The translations under genes and the position numbers were made by a program. A model generated the notes under the pieces. It did no database searches and was not told where the DNA came from. It saw only the letters and a program-made list of their open reading frames with translations. Positions 21,683-31,792 of a stretch of DNA of 64,000 bases are shown one piece after another (the first letter of the stretch is position 1; each line of letters starts with the position of its first letter). The stretch is from an uncultured Pseudomonadales bacterium. GTDB taxonomy: Bacteria > Pseudomonadota > Gammaproteobacteria > Pseudomonadales > UBA7434. The stretch lies in contig CALSRU010000001.1 of the NCBI GenBank assembly GCA_943788835.1, forward strand, positions 313,331 to 377,330. The letters are read 5' to 3'.

Positions 21683-22180
21683 TTAAGCGCTTGCCACTAG
21701 GTCTTTGTGTGAGTCATGCATCCGCTCAACCATTTGATCTTCAAGCTCGAATCTCGTGACTAATGTTTCGCCAATTTTCGAGAGTTCATGCGCCAACGAG
21801 GGGCTGTTGGGTTCATGGTTAATCATTCCTTCGAGTGCATCGTTAAAGCTTAACGCTTGCTCGGTAGTCTGACTAATTTGTGGATAGACCTTCTTAGCTA
21901 ATTCAAGGGCCATGTTGTCGCCAAACTCTTCAGCTTCTTGAATCAGATGATCGTAAACTTCAAAATGACCTGCTGATATATAGTCGACCATTAATTCGCA
22001 GAAATGATGCATGCCTTGGTCGTGATCTTGATTTGAATCCGTAGCCAGCTCATGTACACCGCTTACAGTGCAAAACTCTACAATCAGCTCTTGCCGTTGT
22101 TGTAGCCAGCCATCGATGATTCTTGATACGCCGCCCCATCTTTCGAATGTATTGTTGCAATGTTCTAACATGATTCCCAC
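21683..22180 (-). CDS. rsd: Regulator of sigma D (Rsd/AlgQ)
   Basis: WGGVSRIIDGWLQQRQELIVEFCTVSG; FCELMVDYISAGHFEVYDHLIQEA. Confidence 0.93.
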   Translation of the reverse strand: MGIMLEHCNNTFERWGGVSRIIDGWLQQRQELIVEFCTVSGVHELATDSNQDHDQGMHHFCELMVDYISAGHFEVYDHLIQEAEEFGDNMALELAKKVYPQISQTTEQALSFNDALEGMINHEPNSPSLAHELSKIGETLVTRFELEDQMVERMHDSHKDLVASA

Positions 22181-22613
22181 CCTACTGTGTCTTTTGTTGT
22201 AATGATGTTTTGTTTTTTGTCTATGGTTCGAATTTTTAAACCCGATGGCTTAAGCCTAGCTCAAAAGATTATTCTTGCCCGCTCGGTAATGTGACGTACG
22301 TGCCACTTTCAGCAAGTTTGTGAGCTTTGTTATGCCTAAGGCAACTTAGCTGACCCTTTAAAGAGTCTAGGAACTCGCTTCGATCTGCACAAGTTCGATA
22401 AACGTCACAATTTAACCTTTTTATAGGTAGTTGCGCCAACATTTTGTTTTTAATGATATTTTTTCCTATGCTTTGCTTGTTTGGTGAGGGCTAAGCACCG
22501 GTATTATTGCGAGTTTAAGACTGCCAGCAAGCGGGTATTAGCCGAAGTCTGTAAGCGATCACTGACCTTAAAGAGCTTGTTTTTGAGGCCCTATGAATGA
22601 TTAGAGTTTATCC

Positions 22614-23126
22614 CTAAGCTTGGCGAGAGTTGGCTGGCACCAAAGCCTGTAATATCCAACCGATTGCAAAGCCTACAAATACCACTAATGTCCATCCTGG
22701 GATACTCAGCCCCATGAATGTCCATGCGACCTCAGCACAATTACCGTCTCCACGAAGCAAAATGCCTATCGCCTCACTCAGGGGGAAGGTCTCTAGGATG
22801 AACTCAAGGCTTGGTCCGCACGCAGGGACTTGATCCGCAGGCAGGTTTTGCAAGTAGAGTTGCCTACCGGAAAAAAAACCGCCTGCGATTGCAGTGAGGG
22901 TACCAATGCCGGCATAGATCCATGTTCCGGCTTGGGCGGGTTTGTGGATGGCGGCCAATAGCCCCAATAAACCCGAAACGAGTAAAAAAAAGCGCTGTGT
23001 AATACATAGGGGGCAGGGCTCAAGCCCTTCAATAAATTCTAGGTAATAGCCAAAGCCAAGGAGTCCTGCCACACTAAAAAAAATGGCTAGTCGAATAAAC
23101 GGCGGCGAAAAGATAAATTGCACCAT
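22614..23126 (-). CDS. dsbB: Disulfide bond formation protein B
   Basis: LEPCPLCITQRFFLLVSGL (CxxC), second Cys pair in ACGPSLEFIL...GDGNCAEVAWTFMGLSIPGWTLVVF. Confidence 0.93.
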   Translation of the reverse strand: MVQFIFSPPFIRLAIFFSVAGLLGFGYYLEFIEGLEPCPLCITQRFFLLVSGLLGLLAAIHKPAQAGTWIYAGIGTLTAIAGGFFSGRQLYLQNLPADQVPACGPSLEFILETFPLSEAIGILLRGDGNCAEVAWTFMGLSIPGWTLVVFVGFAIGWILQALVPANSRQA

Positions 23127-23287
23127 GTGTGTTGCTACCTTTAATCTACAATTGCTATTGGTTTACACTAATTATATCAGCGAATTACTGCGCTGTTTAA
23201 GTGGTCGGTAATGAGTAAAGTACTGGGCGACTATCATTTGCACCTGTTACTTTAGCTCTGCGCCTTGGCTAAGTCGAACTTAAACGA

Positions 23288-23773
23288 ATGTTGAGAATCT
23301 CCCCCATGATCTATGCTGAGTCCAAACAGCGAAAACCATTTTTTGTACGTTCATGTCTATTAAGCTTGCTGCTCGCGTTATTTATCTTGCCAGGATGGGC
23401 GTTTGCTGCAGACAGCGCCGAGGTTGAAGAAGATGCCGATAAAGATGCGCCGCAATCGAGATATGTGGAAATCGACTCTCCATTTGTCACTAACTACGGC
23501 AATCCTGATCGGCTAAGTTATATGAAGGTAGAGGTCACGCTACGAGTTTTAGGCGCAGCAGGCGAATTACAAGCGCTGCATCATATGCCGTATATCCAAG
23601 ATACTTTACTGCAGCTTTTTGCAATACAAAGCAGGGCTAGCATCGGTAGCGCAGAAGGTAAGGATGTATTGCGTCTTGAGGCCCTGGCACAGGTGGGTAA
23701 AATCCTTGAGGAAGAGGATGTTACCAGCTATCTAGAAGATATTTTGTTTACTGGCTTTGTGGCACACCGTTGA
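23288..23773 (+). CDS. FliL-family protein (flagellar basal body-associated-like)
   Basis: single TM then RYVEIDSPFVTNYGNPDRLSYMKVEVTLRV...EEDVTSYLEDILFTGFVAHR; no flagellar genes nearby. Confidence 0.75.
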   Translation: MLRISPMIYAESKQRKPFFVRSCLLSLLLALFILPGWAFAADSAEVEEDADKDAPQSRYVEIDSPFVTNYGNPDRLSYMKVEVTLRVLGAAGELQALHHMPYIQDTLLQLFAIQSRASIGSAEGKDVLRLEALAQVGKILEEEDVTSYLEDILFTGFVAHR

Positions 23774-24409
23774 GTTAGATCTCGGGTCGTCTGCCAGTAG
23801 TTGTTTGCGGCGATCACTGGCTATGGCCTGCATCTCAGAATAAATTTCAAAAAAATACGGTATACATTGCTTTTCATGAGCCCAAAGTTCTTCTGTTGAT
23901 TGCATCATTAGTTTCTTTTGCCCAAGCCTTTGCCCCAGCCGTTCGGCAATTGCATAGATCAAGCTCCTTTCACCGTATCTTTCGAGCAATTGGTGTTCAA
24001 TTAATCTGCGACAAAAATTACTCGATTTAGTGCAAAAGTAGCCCTGATGATCGCTCAGTGTTTGGTTAATTTTTTGCGCAAAATGTTGTAGCGGCTGATT
24101 GCAGTAACGCTCCCAATGATGGCTCAGCACATAGTCAAAAAAAAGATCCAGAATGATGCCGTGCAGTCTCTGCGATTCCCGCGGCATTAGAGCGGAGATT
24201 TTTTTCAGTGCCGCGTGGTGGTCAAACGCGGCATCTACTGCGCGATGTAAGCGCACCCCTTTTATTGTATTTATGGGTAGTGAATTAAATGCAATGTTTT
24301 TATGAAACGAGCATGAATTAATTGGTCCTTTCGTGAAGTCTCCCAGCAACGCACCAATAATAAAACCTGGGTCCGTACCGGCTAGATGGAAATGAGCTAA
24401 AAAATTCAT
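23732..24409 (-). CDS. acpH: Acyl carrier protein phosphodiesterase
   Basis: MNFLAHFHLAGTDPGFIIGALLGDFTKGP; GVRLHRAVDAAFDHH; LFFDYVLSHHW. Confidence 0.92.
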   Translation of the reverse strand: MNFLAHFHLAGTDPGFIIGALLGDFTKGPINSCSFHKNIAFNSLPINTIKGVRLHRAVDAAFDHHAALKKISALMPRESQRLHGIILDLFFDYVLSHHWERYCNQPLQHFAQKINQTLSDHQGYFCTKSSNFCRRLIEHQLLERYGERSLIYAIAERLGQRLGQKKLMMQSTEELWAHEKQCIPYFFEIYSEMQAIASDRRKQLLADDPRSNSTVCHKASKQNIF

Positions 24410-24466
24410 TAGTAGCTACTAATAGTATTTAAGAATACTAGCGTTAGGTTTTCTTGGCGGCGAATC

Positions 24467-26080
24467 CTACGAGGCAAAGTAGTTCGCCAAAAATTTATCA
24501 AAAATCAAGGTGTCGCCGTCTTCAATCACGGCCTGCTTGGCCAACGACGCCTCGGCAACTTCAATTAATGGTCCAGTTATTTTTTTGTTGAGTACTTGGC
24601 TATGATGCTGCTCCATAAACATTTTAGATTGAGCTAATGTAAATTCGACGAATGAAGAGTCACTCTCTTTCATGCTCGTAAGTAGTTGAGCTGATGGAGT
24701 ATTGGTAATGTCTAATATCTTATTATTCTGCTCCGTGACACTCTCAGAATACGCAGAGGTATTGTTGGCTTGATCTAAGATCGCTGCTACCTCGGCAATG
24801 CTTTTCATCAGTGTGGCCGCTCTCTCGCGTAGTGACACTTCGGAACCATTTGCCACAATAGTTAGATTGGGATCTCTGCCTCGATTAACCACACGCGCTT
24901 GATTTTCCGAGATTGTCTTAAATTCTTTTTCAGTGCATCGAGGACTTGATTTATGTAGGCAACTTATCAAAAAGGCATCAATAAAATGGCTAGTTGTTGA
25001 ATCAATTCCTAAGGGTGTAAAGGGATTAATGTCTAAGCAGCGCACTTCTATGTATTGAATGCCTCGATCTTGCAACGCATGCAGCGGCTTTTCACCTGAA
25101 TTGGTGGCACGCTTGGGTCTTATGGGAGAATAAAATTCATTTTCAATTTGTAATAAGCTCGACGAAAGCTGCTGATATTCATTGTTGACTGAAACCCCAT
25201 ATTTTTTGTATTCATCATAAGGAGTTTTCATCGCGTTATGCAGCGTCGCGACGTAATTGTCTAAATCGTTATAGCAAATGAATAATGATTGCTGAGCGAT
25301 ACTTTGATATCCCAAATCACCCATGCGTAGTGATGTGGCATAGGGCAAATAAAGATCATTTGGCGAAAGTGTTTCTAAGTTGTGGCTGCGCCCTTGGACA
25401 AATGAACGGTCTACGCAAGGAGCTGCTCCAAACAGATAAATAAGCAACCAATAATCGCGCCGAAAATTTCTTATTAAATCAAGGTAGCGCCGATTTACAT
25501 AATGGACTGTGGATAGGTCTTTATCGTCGCGTTCAAATCCTGCAGCATCTTTTTCATGAAGCCAATACTCATCCGGCATTGAAAAGTTGTAATGAATGCC
25601 CGCCACTGTTTGCATGGCTCGACCATAACGATGACCGAGACCGCGCCGATAGGCTGTTTTCATTTGGCCAATATTAGAGTTGCCGTATTGCGCCAATGGA
25701 ATTTTTTGGTCGGTAGGTAGGACGCATGGCATGCTGGCCGCCCACATGATCTCATTCGGCATGCGTTGGGCTACAAGGGCATGCGCCTGACTAAGAAAGT
25801 CAAGCGTCTCGCCACTCGTTTCGTGCACCGGAGTAATGAACTCGAGTAGCGACTCGCTGAAATCGGTAGTAATCCAACTATTGGTTAGTGCTGAACCCAG
25901 TGCGTCAGGGTGTGGTGACAGCGCTAGAAAGCCCTCTGGAGTGGCCCGCAAGCCTTCTTTCTCGATGCCACGCTGCAAATTTCGCAAGCATGAGGCGCTC
26001 GCCTCACTCGATAGGAAGTCCATTCCTTTGTCGTTAATGTTGCCTTGCGACCGGGTGGTTTTTGCTGATGCGGGCACCAT
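24467..26080 (-). CDS. gshA: Glutamate--cysteine ligase
   Basis: RGIEKEGLRATPEG, GIHYNFSMPDEYW, QYIEVRCLDINPFTPLGI. Confidence 0.96.
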   Translation of the reverse strand: MVPASAKTTRSQGNINDKGMDFLSSEASASCLRNLQRGIEKEGLRATPEGFLALSPHPDALGSALTNSWITTDFSESLLEFITPVHETSGETLDFLSQAHALVAQRMPNEIMWAASMPCVLPTDQKIPLAQYGNSNIGQMKTAYRRGLGHRYGRAMQTVAGIHYNFSMPDEYWLHEKDAAGFERDDKDLSTVHYVNRRYLDLIRNFRRDYWLLIYLFGAAPCVDRSFVQGRSHNLETLSPNDLYLPYATSLRMGDLGYQSIAQQSLFICYNDLDNYVATLHNAMKTPYDEYKKYGVSVNNEYQQLSSSLLQIENEFYSPIRPKRATNSGEKPLHALQDRGIQYIEVRCLDINPFTPLGIDSTTSHFIDAFLISCLHKSSPRCTEKEFKTISENQARVVNRGRDPNLTIVANGSEVSLRERAATLMKSIAEVAAILDQANNTSAYSESVTEQNNKILDITNTPSAQLLTSMKESDSSFVEFTLAQSKMFMEQHHSQVLNKKITGPLIEVAEASLAKQAVIEDGDTLIFDKFLANYFAS

Positions 26081-26263
26081 AAAACGTCTCAGTGATGTTA
26101 GCGTTTAGGCTCGTGCTTGCCCAAAGAGCAGGGATTATCCCGAAAAAGGTTGGCTCCTGCTAGCACTAATCGTGACTCATCTAGCGTTATAATTGCAACC
26201 GATCCCAAGTAAGAGTTAGCGTCTTGACTCAAATTAAATATATGTAACCTTTTTGCTGAGAGC

Positions 26264-27592
26264 ATGGTGATGATTTTAGATTTTTTGCAAAAGCGTACGC
26301 AACCCCTAAGCCATTGGCTTTGGAGTCGTGATGCGATGAGAGGTAATCGCTTGCAGAGCTTTTTTGTAAGGGCATTACGGATTGGCATAGCCGTACTTCG
26401 AGACTTGAGTGATGGTCATTTGAGTTTGCGAGCTATGAGTTTGGTGTATACCACTGTAATCGCTATTGTTCCCGTTATTGCATTGAGCTTTTCGGTTCTG
26501 AAGGGTTTTGGAATGCACCATCGAGTAGAGCCGGCCATGCTGGATACCTTGGTAGATCTAGGTGATCAGCGGTTTGAAATTGTTGAAAAAATAATGCAAT
26601 TTATTGGCAATGTTAATGTCGGCGTACTTGGTTCTATAGGTTTCGCGATTTTAATTTATAGTGTTATTTCGATGATGCAAAAAATTGAAACGGCCTTTAA
26701 CTACACGTGGCAAATAAAACGAGCTCGAGATATGTCGCAACGGTTTCGCGATTACTTAAGCGTAATATTTGTTGGACCTTTATTAATTTTCTTGTCAGCG
26801 GCTATTACAACTTCCGTCAATACCACCGTAGCCGAACAATATTTTGTGGTGCTGCCTTACGGTGATCAGATTATGGCTTTGTCGGGCTATCTGCTGCCGT
26901 ATTTGATGATGTCGGCAGGCTTTGCTTTTATTTATGCCTATCTTCCAAATACTAAGGTAAGCATTGCTTCAGCTTTTGTTGGAGGCTTGGTCACGGCAAT
27001 TATTTGGAAAATCATGGGTTGGGGGATTGCAAATTTTGTAGCCAATTCTGCAACAAGTATGGCAATTTACTCGGCCTTTGCATCGATTATTATTTTAATG
27101 GTTTGGATATATTTAGGATGGCTGGTGTTACTTATTGGTGCCAGTGTATCGTTCTATCATCAAAACCCTCAAAACTTACGTGTTAGGCGAGAACAAATTT
27201 CGCTCAGTGCCAAAAATAATGAAAAGCTTGCGGTAAATATTTTATGTCTAGTCGGGGATAGCTACCGTAAAAGTTCTTGCCCATGGGATGCGCAGCGTTT
27301 ATCAGAGCATATGTCGGTTGGCTTATATTTAGTAGAAGGCATGATTGATATGTTAGAAAAAACCGGCTACCTAATCAGGGCTGCAGGAGATGCCGGGGAA
27401 TTATTTCCTCGCAAGCCCTTAGACTCTTTTTCGCTGTCAGATTTAATCCGCACTATTCGCTCGGGAAATTCAATCGGTGGTGCCCTTAGCCCTGCTGATT
27501 TTGATCAGAGAGTGGATGATTTCTTCGAAGAATTAGATGGCGCTACTGCAAGAGCGCTTGAGCATAAAACGATTAAGGATTTATTGAGTTAG
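26264..27592 (+). CDS. YihY/BrkB-family inner membrane protein (UPF0761)
   Basis: LSLRAMSLVYTTVIAIVPVIALSFSVLKGFG; multiple TM segments; GASVSFYHQNP; C-terminal winged-helix-like region. Confidence 0.9.
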   Translation: MVMILDFLQKRTQPLSHWLWSRDAMRGNRLQSFFVRALRIGIAVLRDLSDGHLSLRAMSLVYTTVIAIVPVIALSFSVLKGFGMHHRVEPAMLDTLVDLGDQRFEIVEKIMQFIGNVNVGVLGSIGFAILIYSVISMMQKIETAFNYTWQIKRARDMSQRFRDYLSVIFVGPLLIFLSAAITTSVNTTVAEQYFVVLPYGDQIMALSGYLLPYLMMSAGFAFIYAYLPNTKVSIASAFVGGLVTAIIWKIMGWGIANFVANSATSMAIYSAFASIIILMVWIYLGWLVLLIGASVSFYHQNPQNLRVRREQISLSAKNNEKLAVNILCLVGDSYRKSSCPWDAQRLSEHMSVGLYLVEGMIDMLEKTGYLIRAAGDAGELFPRKPLDSFSLSDLIRTIRSGNSIGGALSPADFDQRVDDFFEELDGATARALEHKTIKDLLS

Positions 27593-27602
27593 CATACGCA
27601 GC

Positions 27603-28106
27603 ATGAAAACAATTAGCGGCTTTGCGCCAACGTCGGTAGTTGGCGCAAGAGTTTTAATTTTGGGAAGTATGCCGGGTATCGCATCGCTAGAGCGTAGACA
27701 ATATTATGGGCACCCACGCAACGTATTTTGGCGAATAATGGCAGAACTCTTCGATTTTGACGTTAACATTAGCTATAAAAACAGGCTAGAAAAAATGGAT
27801 GCCGAAGGTATTGCTTTATGGGACGTCTTAAAGACTTGCCAGAGGCCCTCGAGTCTTGATGCGGATATTGTGGCAAGTTCCGTGATGCCCAATGACTTCT
27901 CTGAATTTTTAGTGCAGCGTAGCTCGATGCGAAAAATTTATTTTAATGGGGCCAAAGCTGAGGCTTTGTTTACGCGGCACGTGTCTCGTAACTTTGTTAG
28001 TCAGTTAGCCGATGTTCAGTTGCACCGCTTGCCTTCTACTAGTCCTGCTTATGCGGCTATGGGCTATACGCAAAAGCTGTCTTGTTGGCGAGCGATTGTT
28101 GCATGA
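27603..28106 (+). CDS. DNA-deoxyinosine glycosylase (UDG superfamily)
   Basis: VLILGSMPGIASLERRQYYGHPRNVFWRIM; GIALWDVLKTCQRPSSLDADI; LPSTSPAYA. Confidence 0.88.
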   Translation: MKTISGFAPTSVVGARVLILGSMPGIASLERRQYYGHPRNVFWRIMAELFDFDVNISYKNRLEKMDAEGIALWDVLKTCQRPSSLDADIVASSVMPNDFSEFLVQRSSMRKIYFNGAKAEALFTRHVSRNFVSQLADVQLHRLPSTSPAYAAMGYTQKLSCWRAIVA

Positions 28107-28189
28107 TATTTTTATTTATCCCTCGGGGCACTAGCTCGTCCCGATTCACATTCGGCTAAGTCGCTGATAAAGGCCTCGCCTTCATGTCG

Positions 28190-29461
28190 CTATAAAGCTC
28201 GTGCACCGATATCTGTACGGTATTGCATTCCTGGCCATTTGATTTCCTTAATCCCTGCATAGGCCTTTGCCTTGGCAGCGCCGATGTCGTCTCCTAAAGC
28301 GGTGACGCAGAGAACTCGACCGCCATTTGTATGTACTTCGGTGCCAGCAGTGCTAGTGCCAGCATGGAACACTTTACAGTCATCAGTCTCCGCCGCTTGC
28401 AACCCGGTGATTGTATCGCCTTTGTCATACTCGTTAGGGTAGCCGCCAGCCGCCAAAACGACGCCGAGAGCTGCTTGCTCTGACCAGCTGATAGTGGACT
28501 TGTTAAGAGCCGTTTTTAAAGTAGCCATGCAGAGCTCTGCTAAATCGGATTGCAGGCGCATCATGATGGGTTGTGTTTCGGGATCACCAAAGCGGCAGTT
28601 ATATTCAATAACTTTTGGCTCGCCTGCTGGCGTGATCATTAGCCCTGCATAAAGGAAGCCCTTGTAGGTGTTACCTTCAGTGGCCATGCCTTCGACGGTA
28701 GGCATGATTATTTCACGCATTACTCTGGCATGCAGCGCTTCGGTAACGACAGGCGCTGGAGAATAAGCTCCCATACCACCTGTGTTAGGGCCGGTATCGC
28801 CATCACTTATGCGTTTATGATCTTGGCTTGTGGCCATGGGCAATACGTGCACGCCATCGCTAATTACAATAAAGCTGGCTTCCTCTCCTTCGAGAAATTC
28901 TTCTACAACTACACGATGGCCGGCCTCACCAAATGCATTGCCTTCAAGCATGTCTTGGATCGCTGCCTCTGCTTCAGCTAAATTCATGGCTACAATTACG
29001 CCCTTGCCTGCAGCTAATCCGTCTGCTTTGATAACAATAGGCGCGCCTTGTTGGCGCACATAGGCGATGGCAGGAGCAGGGTCGGTAAATGTTTGGTAGG
29101 CGGCACTCGGAATATTGTGTCGCGCAAGAAAATCTTTTGTAAAAGACTTTGAGCCTTCTAGTTGGGCGGCTTTTGCTGATGGGCCAAAACACAAAAGATC
29201 GTGCTGCTCAAAAAAGTCAACGATACCTTCTACTAATGGTGCCTCTGGTCCGATAACGGTAAGGCCAACATCATTACTCTTTGCAAAAGCTACCAATGCT
29301 TCAAAATCTTTATTGTCTATGGCAACATTTTTTAGGCCGGGTTCGCGTGCCGTGCCAGCATTGCCGGGCGCAACAAAAACAGTTTCAACCTGGTCACTTT
29401 GGACGAGCTTCCACGATAACGCATGCTCGCGGCCGCCGCCTCCGATCATTAATACATTCAT
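28190..29461 (-). CDS. purD: Phosphoribosylamine--glycine ligase
   Basis: MNVLMIGGGGREHALSWKL; SQDHKRISDGDTGPNTGGMGAYSPAP. Confidence 0.98.
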   Translation of the reverse strand: MNVLMIGGGGREHALSWKLVQSDQVETVFVAPGNAGTAREPGLKNVAIDNKDFEALVAFAKSNDVGLTVIGPEAPLVEGIVDFFEQHDLLCFGPSAKAAQLEGSKSFTKDFLARHNIPSAAYQTFTDPAPAIAYVRQQGAPIVIKADGLAAGKGVIVAMNLAEAEAAIQDMLEGNAFGEAGHRVVVEEFLEGEEASFIVISDGVHVLPMATSQDHKRISDGDTGPNTGGMGAYSPAPVVTEALHARVMREIIMPTVEGMATEGNTYKGFLYAGLMITPAGEPKVIEYNCRFGDPETQPIMMRLQSDLAELCMATLKTALNKSTISWSEQAALGVVLAAGGYPNEYDKGDTITGLQAAETDDCKVFHAGTSTAGTEVHTNGGRVLCVTALGDDIGAAKAKAYAGIKEIKWPGMQYRTDIGARAL

Positions 29462-29510
29462 TTTGGCTTCCTGGAAAATTGATAGTTCGATGTGGCGCTA
29501 TAGGATCGAC

Positions 29511-31085
29511 TTAATGTTTGAAGTGGCGCATAGCAGTAAAGGCCATCGTCATGTCAGCCTCATTAGCTGCTGCGATTATTTCTTCATCACGAATAGATCC
29601 GCCAGGCTGGATTACACAGCTTATGCCAACGCCAGCGGCATTATCAATGCCATCTCTAAATGGGAAAAATGCGTCAGACGCCATGCACGAGCCAGCCACG
29701 CTAAGTCCTGCATGCTCCGCTTTAATAGCAGCAATTCTAGCGCTATTTACTCGGCTCATCTGTCCTGCGCCTACGCCAATTGTCTGCTGGTCTTTCCCAT
29801 AAACAATAGCGTTAGATTTAACCATCTTGGCAACTTTCCAGCTGAATAGCATGTCGGCCAGCTCGGTCGCGTCGGGCTTGCGCTCGGTAACAATGGTTAA
29901 ATCTTCAATGTTTACCATGCCTAGATCACGATCTTGGACGAGCAAGCCGCCATTGACGCGCTTGTAATCTAGAGCAGCATGAGTAGAGCCAAATTCACCG
30001 CAAACCAGTAAGCGAACATTCTTTTTAGTTGACACAGTTTGAATGGCTTCTTCACTGGCTGAGGGGGCAATAATTACTTCAACAAATTGTTGCGCACAAA
30101 TTGCGGCAGCGGTTTCTTGATCGAGCTGCCGATTAAAAGCAATGATGCCGCCAAAAGCTGACTCGGGATCAGTAGTAAATGCTTTTTGATAGGCGCTGGC
30201 AATCGTCGTGTCGCTGGCTACACCGCAAGGGTTGGCATGTTTTACTATGACACAGGTAGGAGCAGTAAATAGCTTGACGGTTTCTAAAGCGGCATCTGTA
30301 TCGGCAATATTATTAAACGACAGTTCTTTGCCTTGCAGTTGGCGAGCACTTGCAATGCCCGTTTCGCTAGTCGTGGCTTCGCGGTAAAAGGCTGCTTGCT
30401 GATGAGGGTTTTCCCCGTAGCGGAGGTCTTGAGCTTTGATAAACTGCGTATTAAAAGTCCGCGGAAACGATGAGCTGCCTCCAGGTACCTGCGTGCCAAA
30501 ATGATTGGCGATAGCGCCATCATAGGCGGCAGTGTGTTCGAATGCCTTTATTGCTAAGTTAAAGCGTGTAGCGTGACTGGTGGCACCTTCGTTGGTTTGC
30601 ATCTCGCTAAGTACGCCGGCGTAATCATCACTGTTTACTATGATCGTAACTGATTGATGATTTTTAGCGGCTGATCTGACCATGGTGGGGCCGCCAATGT
30701 CTATATTTTCGATTGCATCTTCTCGGGTGCAATCTGGTTTTGCTACCGTAGCAGCAAACGGATAGAGGTTAACCACTACAAGGTCAATCGGTACAATGGC
30801 GTTTTGTTGCATGACCTCTTCGTCAATGCCGCGGCGAGCGAGGATGCCGCCATGGATTTTTGGGTGTAATGTTTTGACACGCCCCGACATCATTTCAGGA
30901 AAGCCGGTGTGTTCAGACACTTCCACAACCGGGATGTCATGTTGCTGTAACAAGTTGAACGTCCCACCTGTTGAGAGTATTTCAACACCCATCGAATGGA
31001 GCGCTGAGGCAAATTCAGCAATTCCGCTTTTATCTGAAACGCTTATTAGTGCGCGCCGAATTTTAACAGAGTCTTGTTCTGACAT
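29511..31085 (-). CDS. purH: Bifunctional AICAR formyltransferase/IMP cyclohydrolase
   Basis: [58 protein letters not shown]. Confidence 0.98.
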   Translation of the reverse strand: MSEQDSVKIRRALISVSDKSGIAEFASALHSMGVEILSTGGTFNLLQQHDIPVVEVSEHTGFPEMMSGRVKTLHPKIHGGILARRGIDEEVMQQNAIVPIDLVVVNLYPFAATVAKPDCTREDAIENIDIGGPTMVRSAAKNHQSVTIIVNSDDYAGVLSEMQTNEGATSHATRFNLAIKAFEHTAAYDGAIANHFGTQVPGGSSSFPRTFNTQFIKAQDLRYGENPHQQAAFYREATTSETGIASARQLQGKELSFNNIADTDAALETVKLFTAPTCVIVKHANPCGVASDTTIASAYQKAFTTDPESAFGGIIAFNRQLDQETAAAICAQQFVEVIIAPSASEEAIQTVSTKKNVRLLVCGEFGSTHAALDYKRVNGGLLVQDRDLGMVNIEDLTIVTERKPDATELADMLFSWKVAKMVKSNAIVYGKDQQTIGVGAGQMSRVNSARIAAIKAEHAGLSVAGSCMASDAFFPFRDGIDNAAGVGISCVIQPGGSIRDEEIIAAANEADMTMAFTAMRHFKH

Positions 31086-31398
31086 AATCGTAGGTTGCCT
31101 TTGTCATTATGGATACATATTGTTTTGAGAGCGTCTGGCTGCACCATGCCATTCGCAAGTGACTGCTCACTCGCGGCGAATTATAAGGCAGTTCTGTGGC
31201 GGTGGTGGAGGCACTCAGCCGAGGCAGCACATCCTAATGTCGGTTGCTGCAAAATTAGCAATGCTGTTTGATGGTTGTTGCAGGGCGACATGCTTAGCCC
31301 TGCTCCACACGAGCGCGTACTTTAAAGAGGTGGCACGGAATGCGCAATGCAAAAATCCACATAGCAGGGCTAAGATGGAATTCGCTGCATTAGAGGTC

Positions 31399-31436
31399 CA
31401 TGGCGCTGAGCGATTGATTGCCAGCTCAGCGCCATG
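31399..31436. repeat. Perfect 13-bp inverted repeat between fis and purH
   Basis: catggcgctgagc / gctcagcgccatg, 12-nt loop. Confidence 0.75.
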
Positions 31437-31468
31437 AAAAGGGGGAGATGTTTTTTATTGAGTGGCGC

Positions 31469-31792
31469 TTACAGTAGGCCGTATTGCTTTAATTTTTTGC
31501 GCAGCGTGCCGCGATTTAAGCCCAGTAAATGTGCTGCCTTAGTTTGGTTGTTGCGCACATATTTCATAACTTGCTCAAGCATGGGTGCTTCTACTTCTGA
31601 TAGAACCATTTGGTAAACGTCAGATACCGGTTGACCGTCTAGATGTTTGAAGTAATTTGCCATTGCTGCTTCAACATTTTCACGCAAGCTAGCTGCTGAG
31701 CCTATTGTTGTTGGTTCTGCTTGCTCAGTAATAGGTTGGTTTATGGCTGTAGGTGTAGTGGTGTCATGTAAAAAAGAATTAGTTGTGCTCAT
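31469..31792 (-). CDS. fis: DNA-binding protein Fis
   Basis: C-terminal [37 protein letters not shown]; overlaps dusB stop by 4 nt. Confidence 0.96.
   Translation of the reverse strand: MSTTNSFLHDTTTPTAINQPITEQAEPTTIGSAASLRENVEAAMANYFKHLDGQPVSDVYQMVLSEVEAPMLEQVMKYVRNNQTKAAHLLGLNRGTLRKKLKQYGLL

Noticed and set aside
28730-29849. Plus-strand ORFs (up to 244 aa) opposite purD/purH
   Set aside because: Antisense to well-supported conserved genes; no domain recognised
31159-31437. 92-aa plus ORF between fis and purH
   Set aside because: Its end runs through the 13-bp inverted repeat and its composition is not convincing as protein
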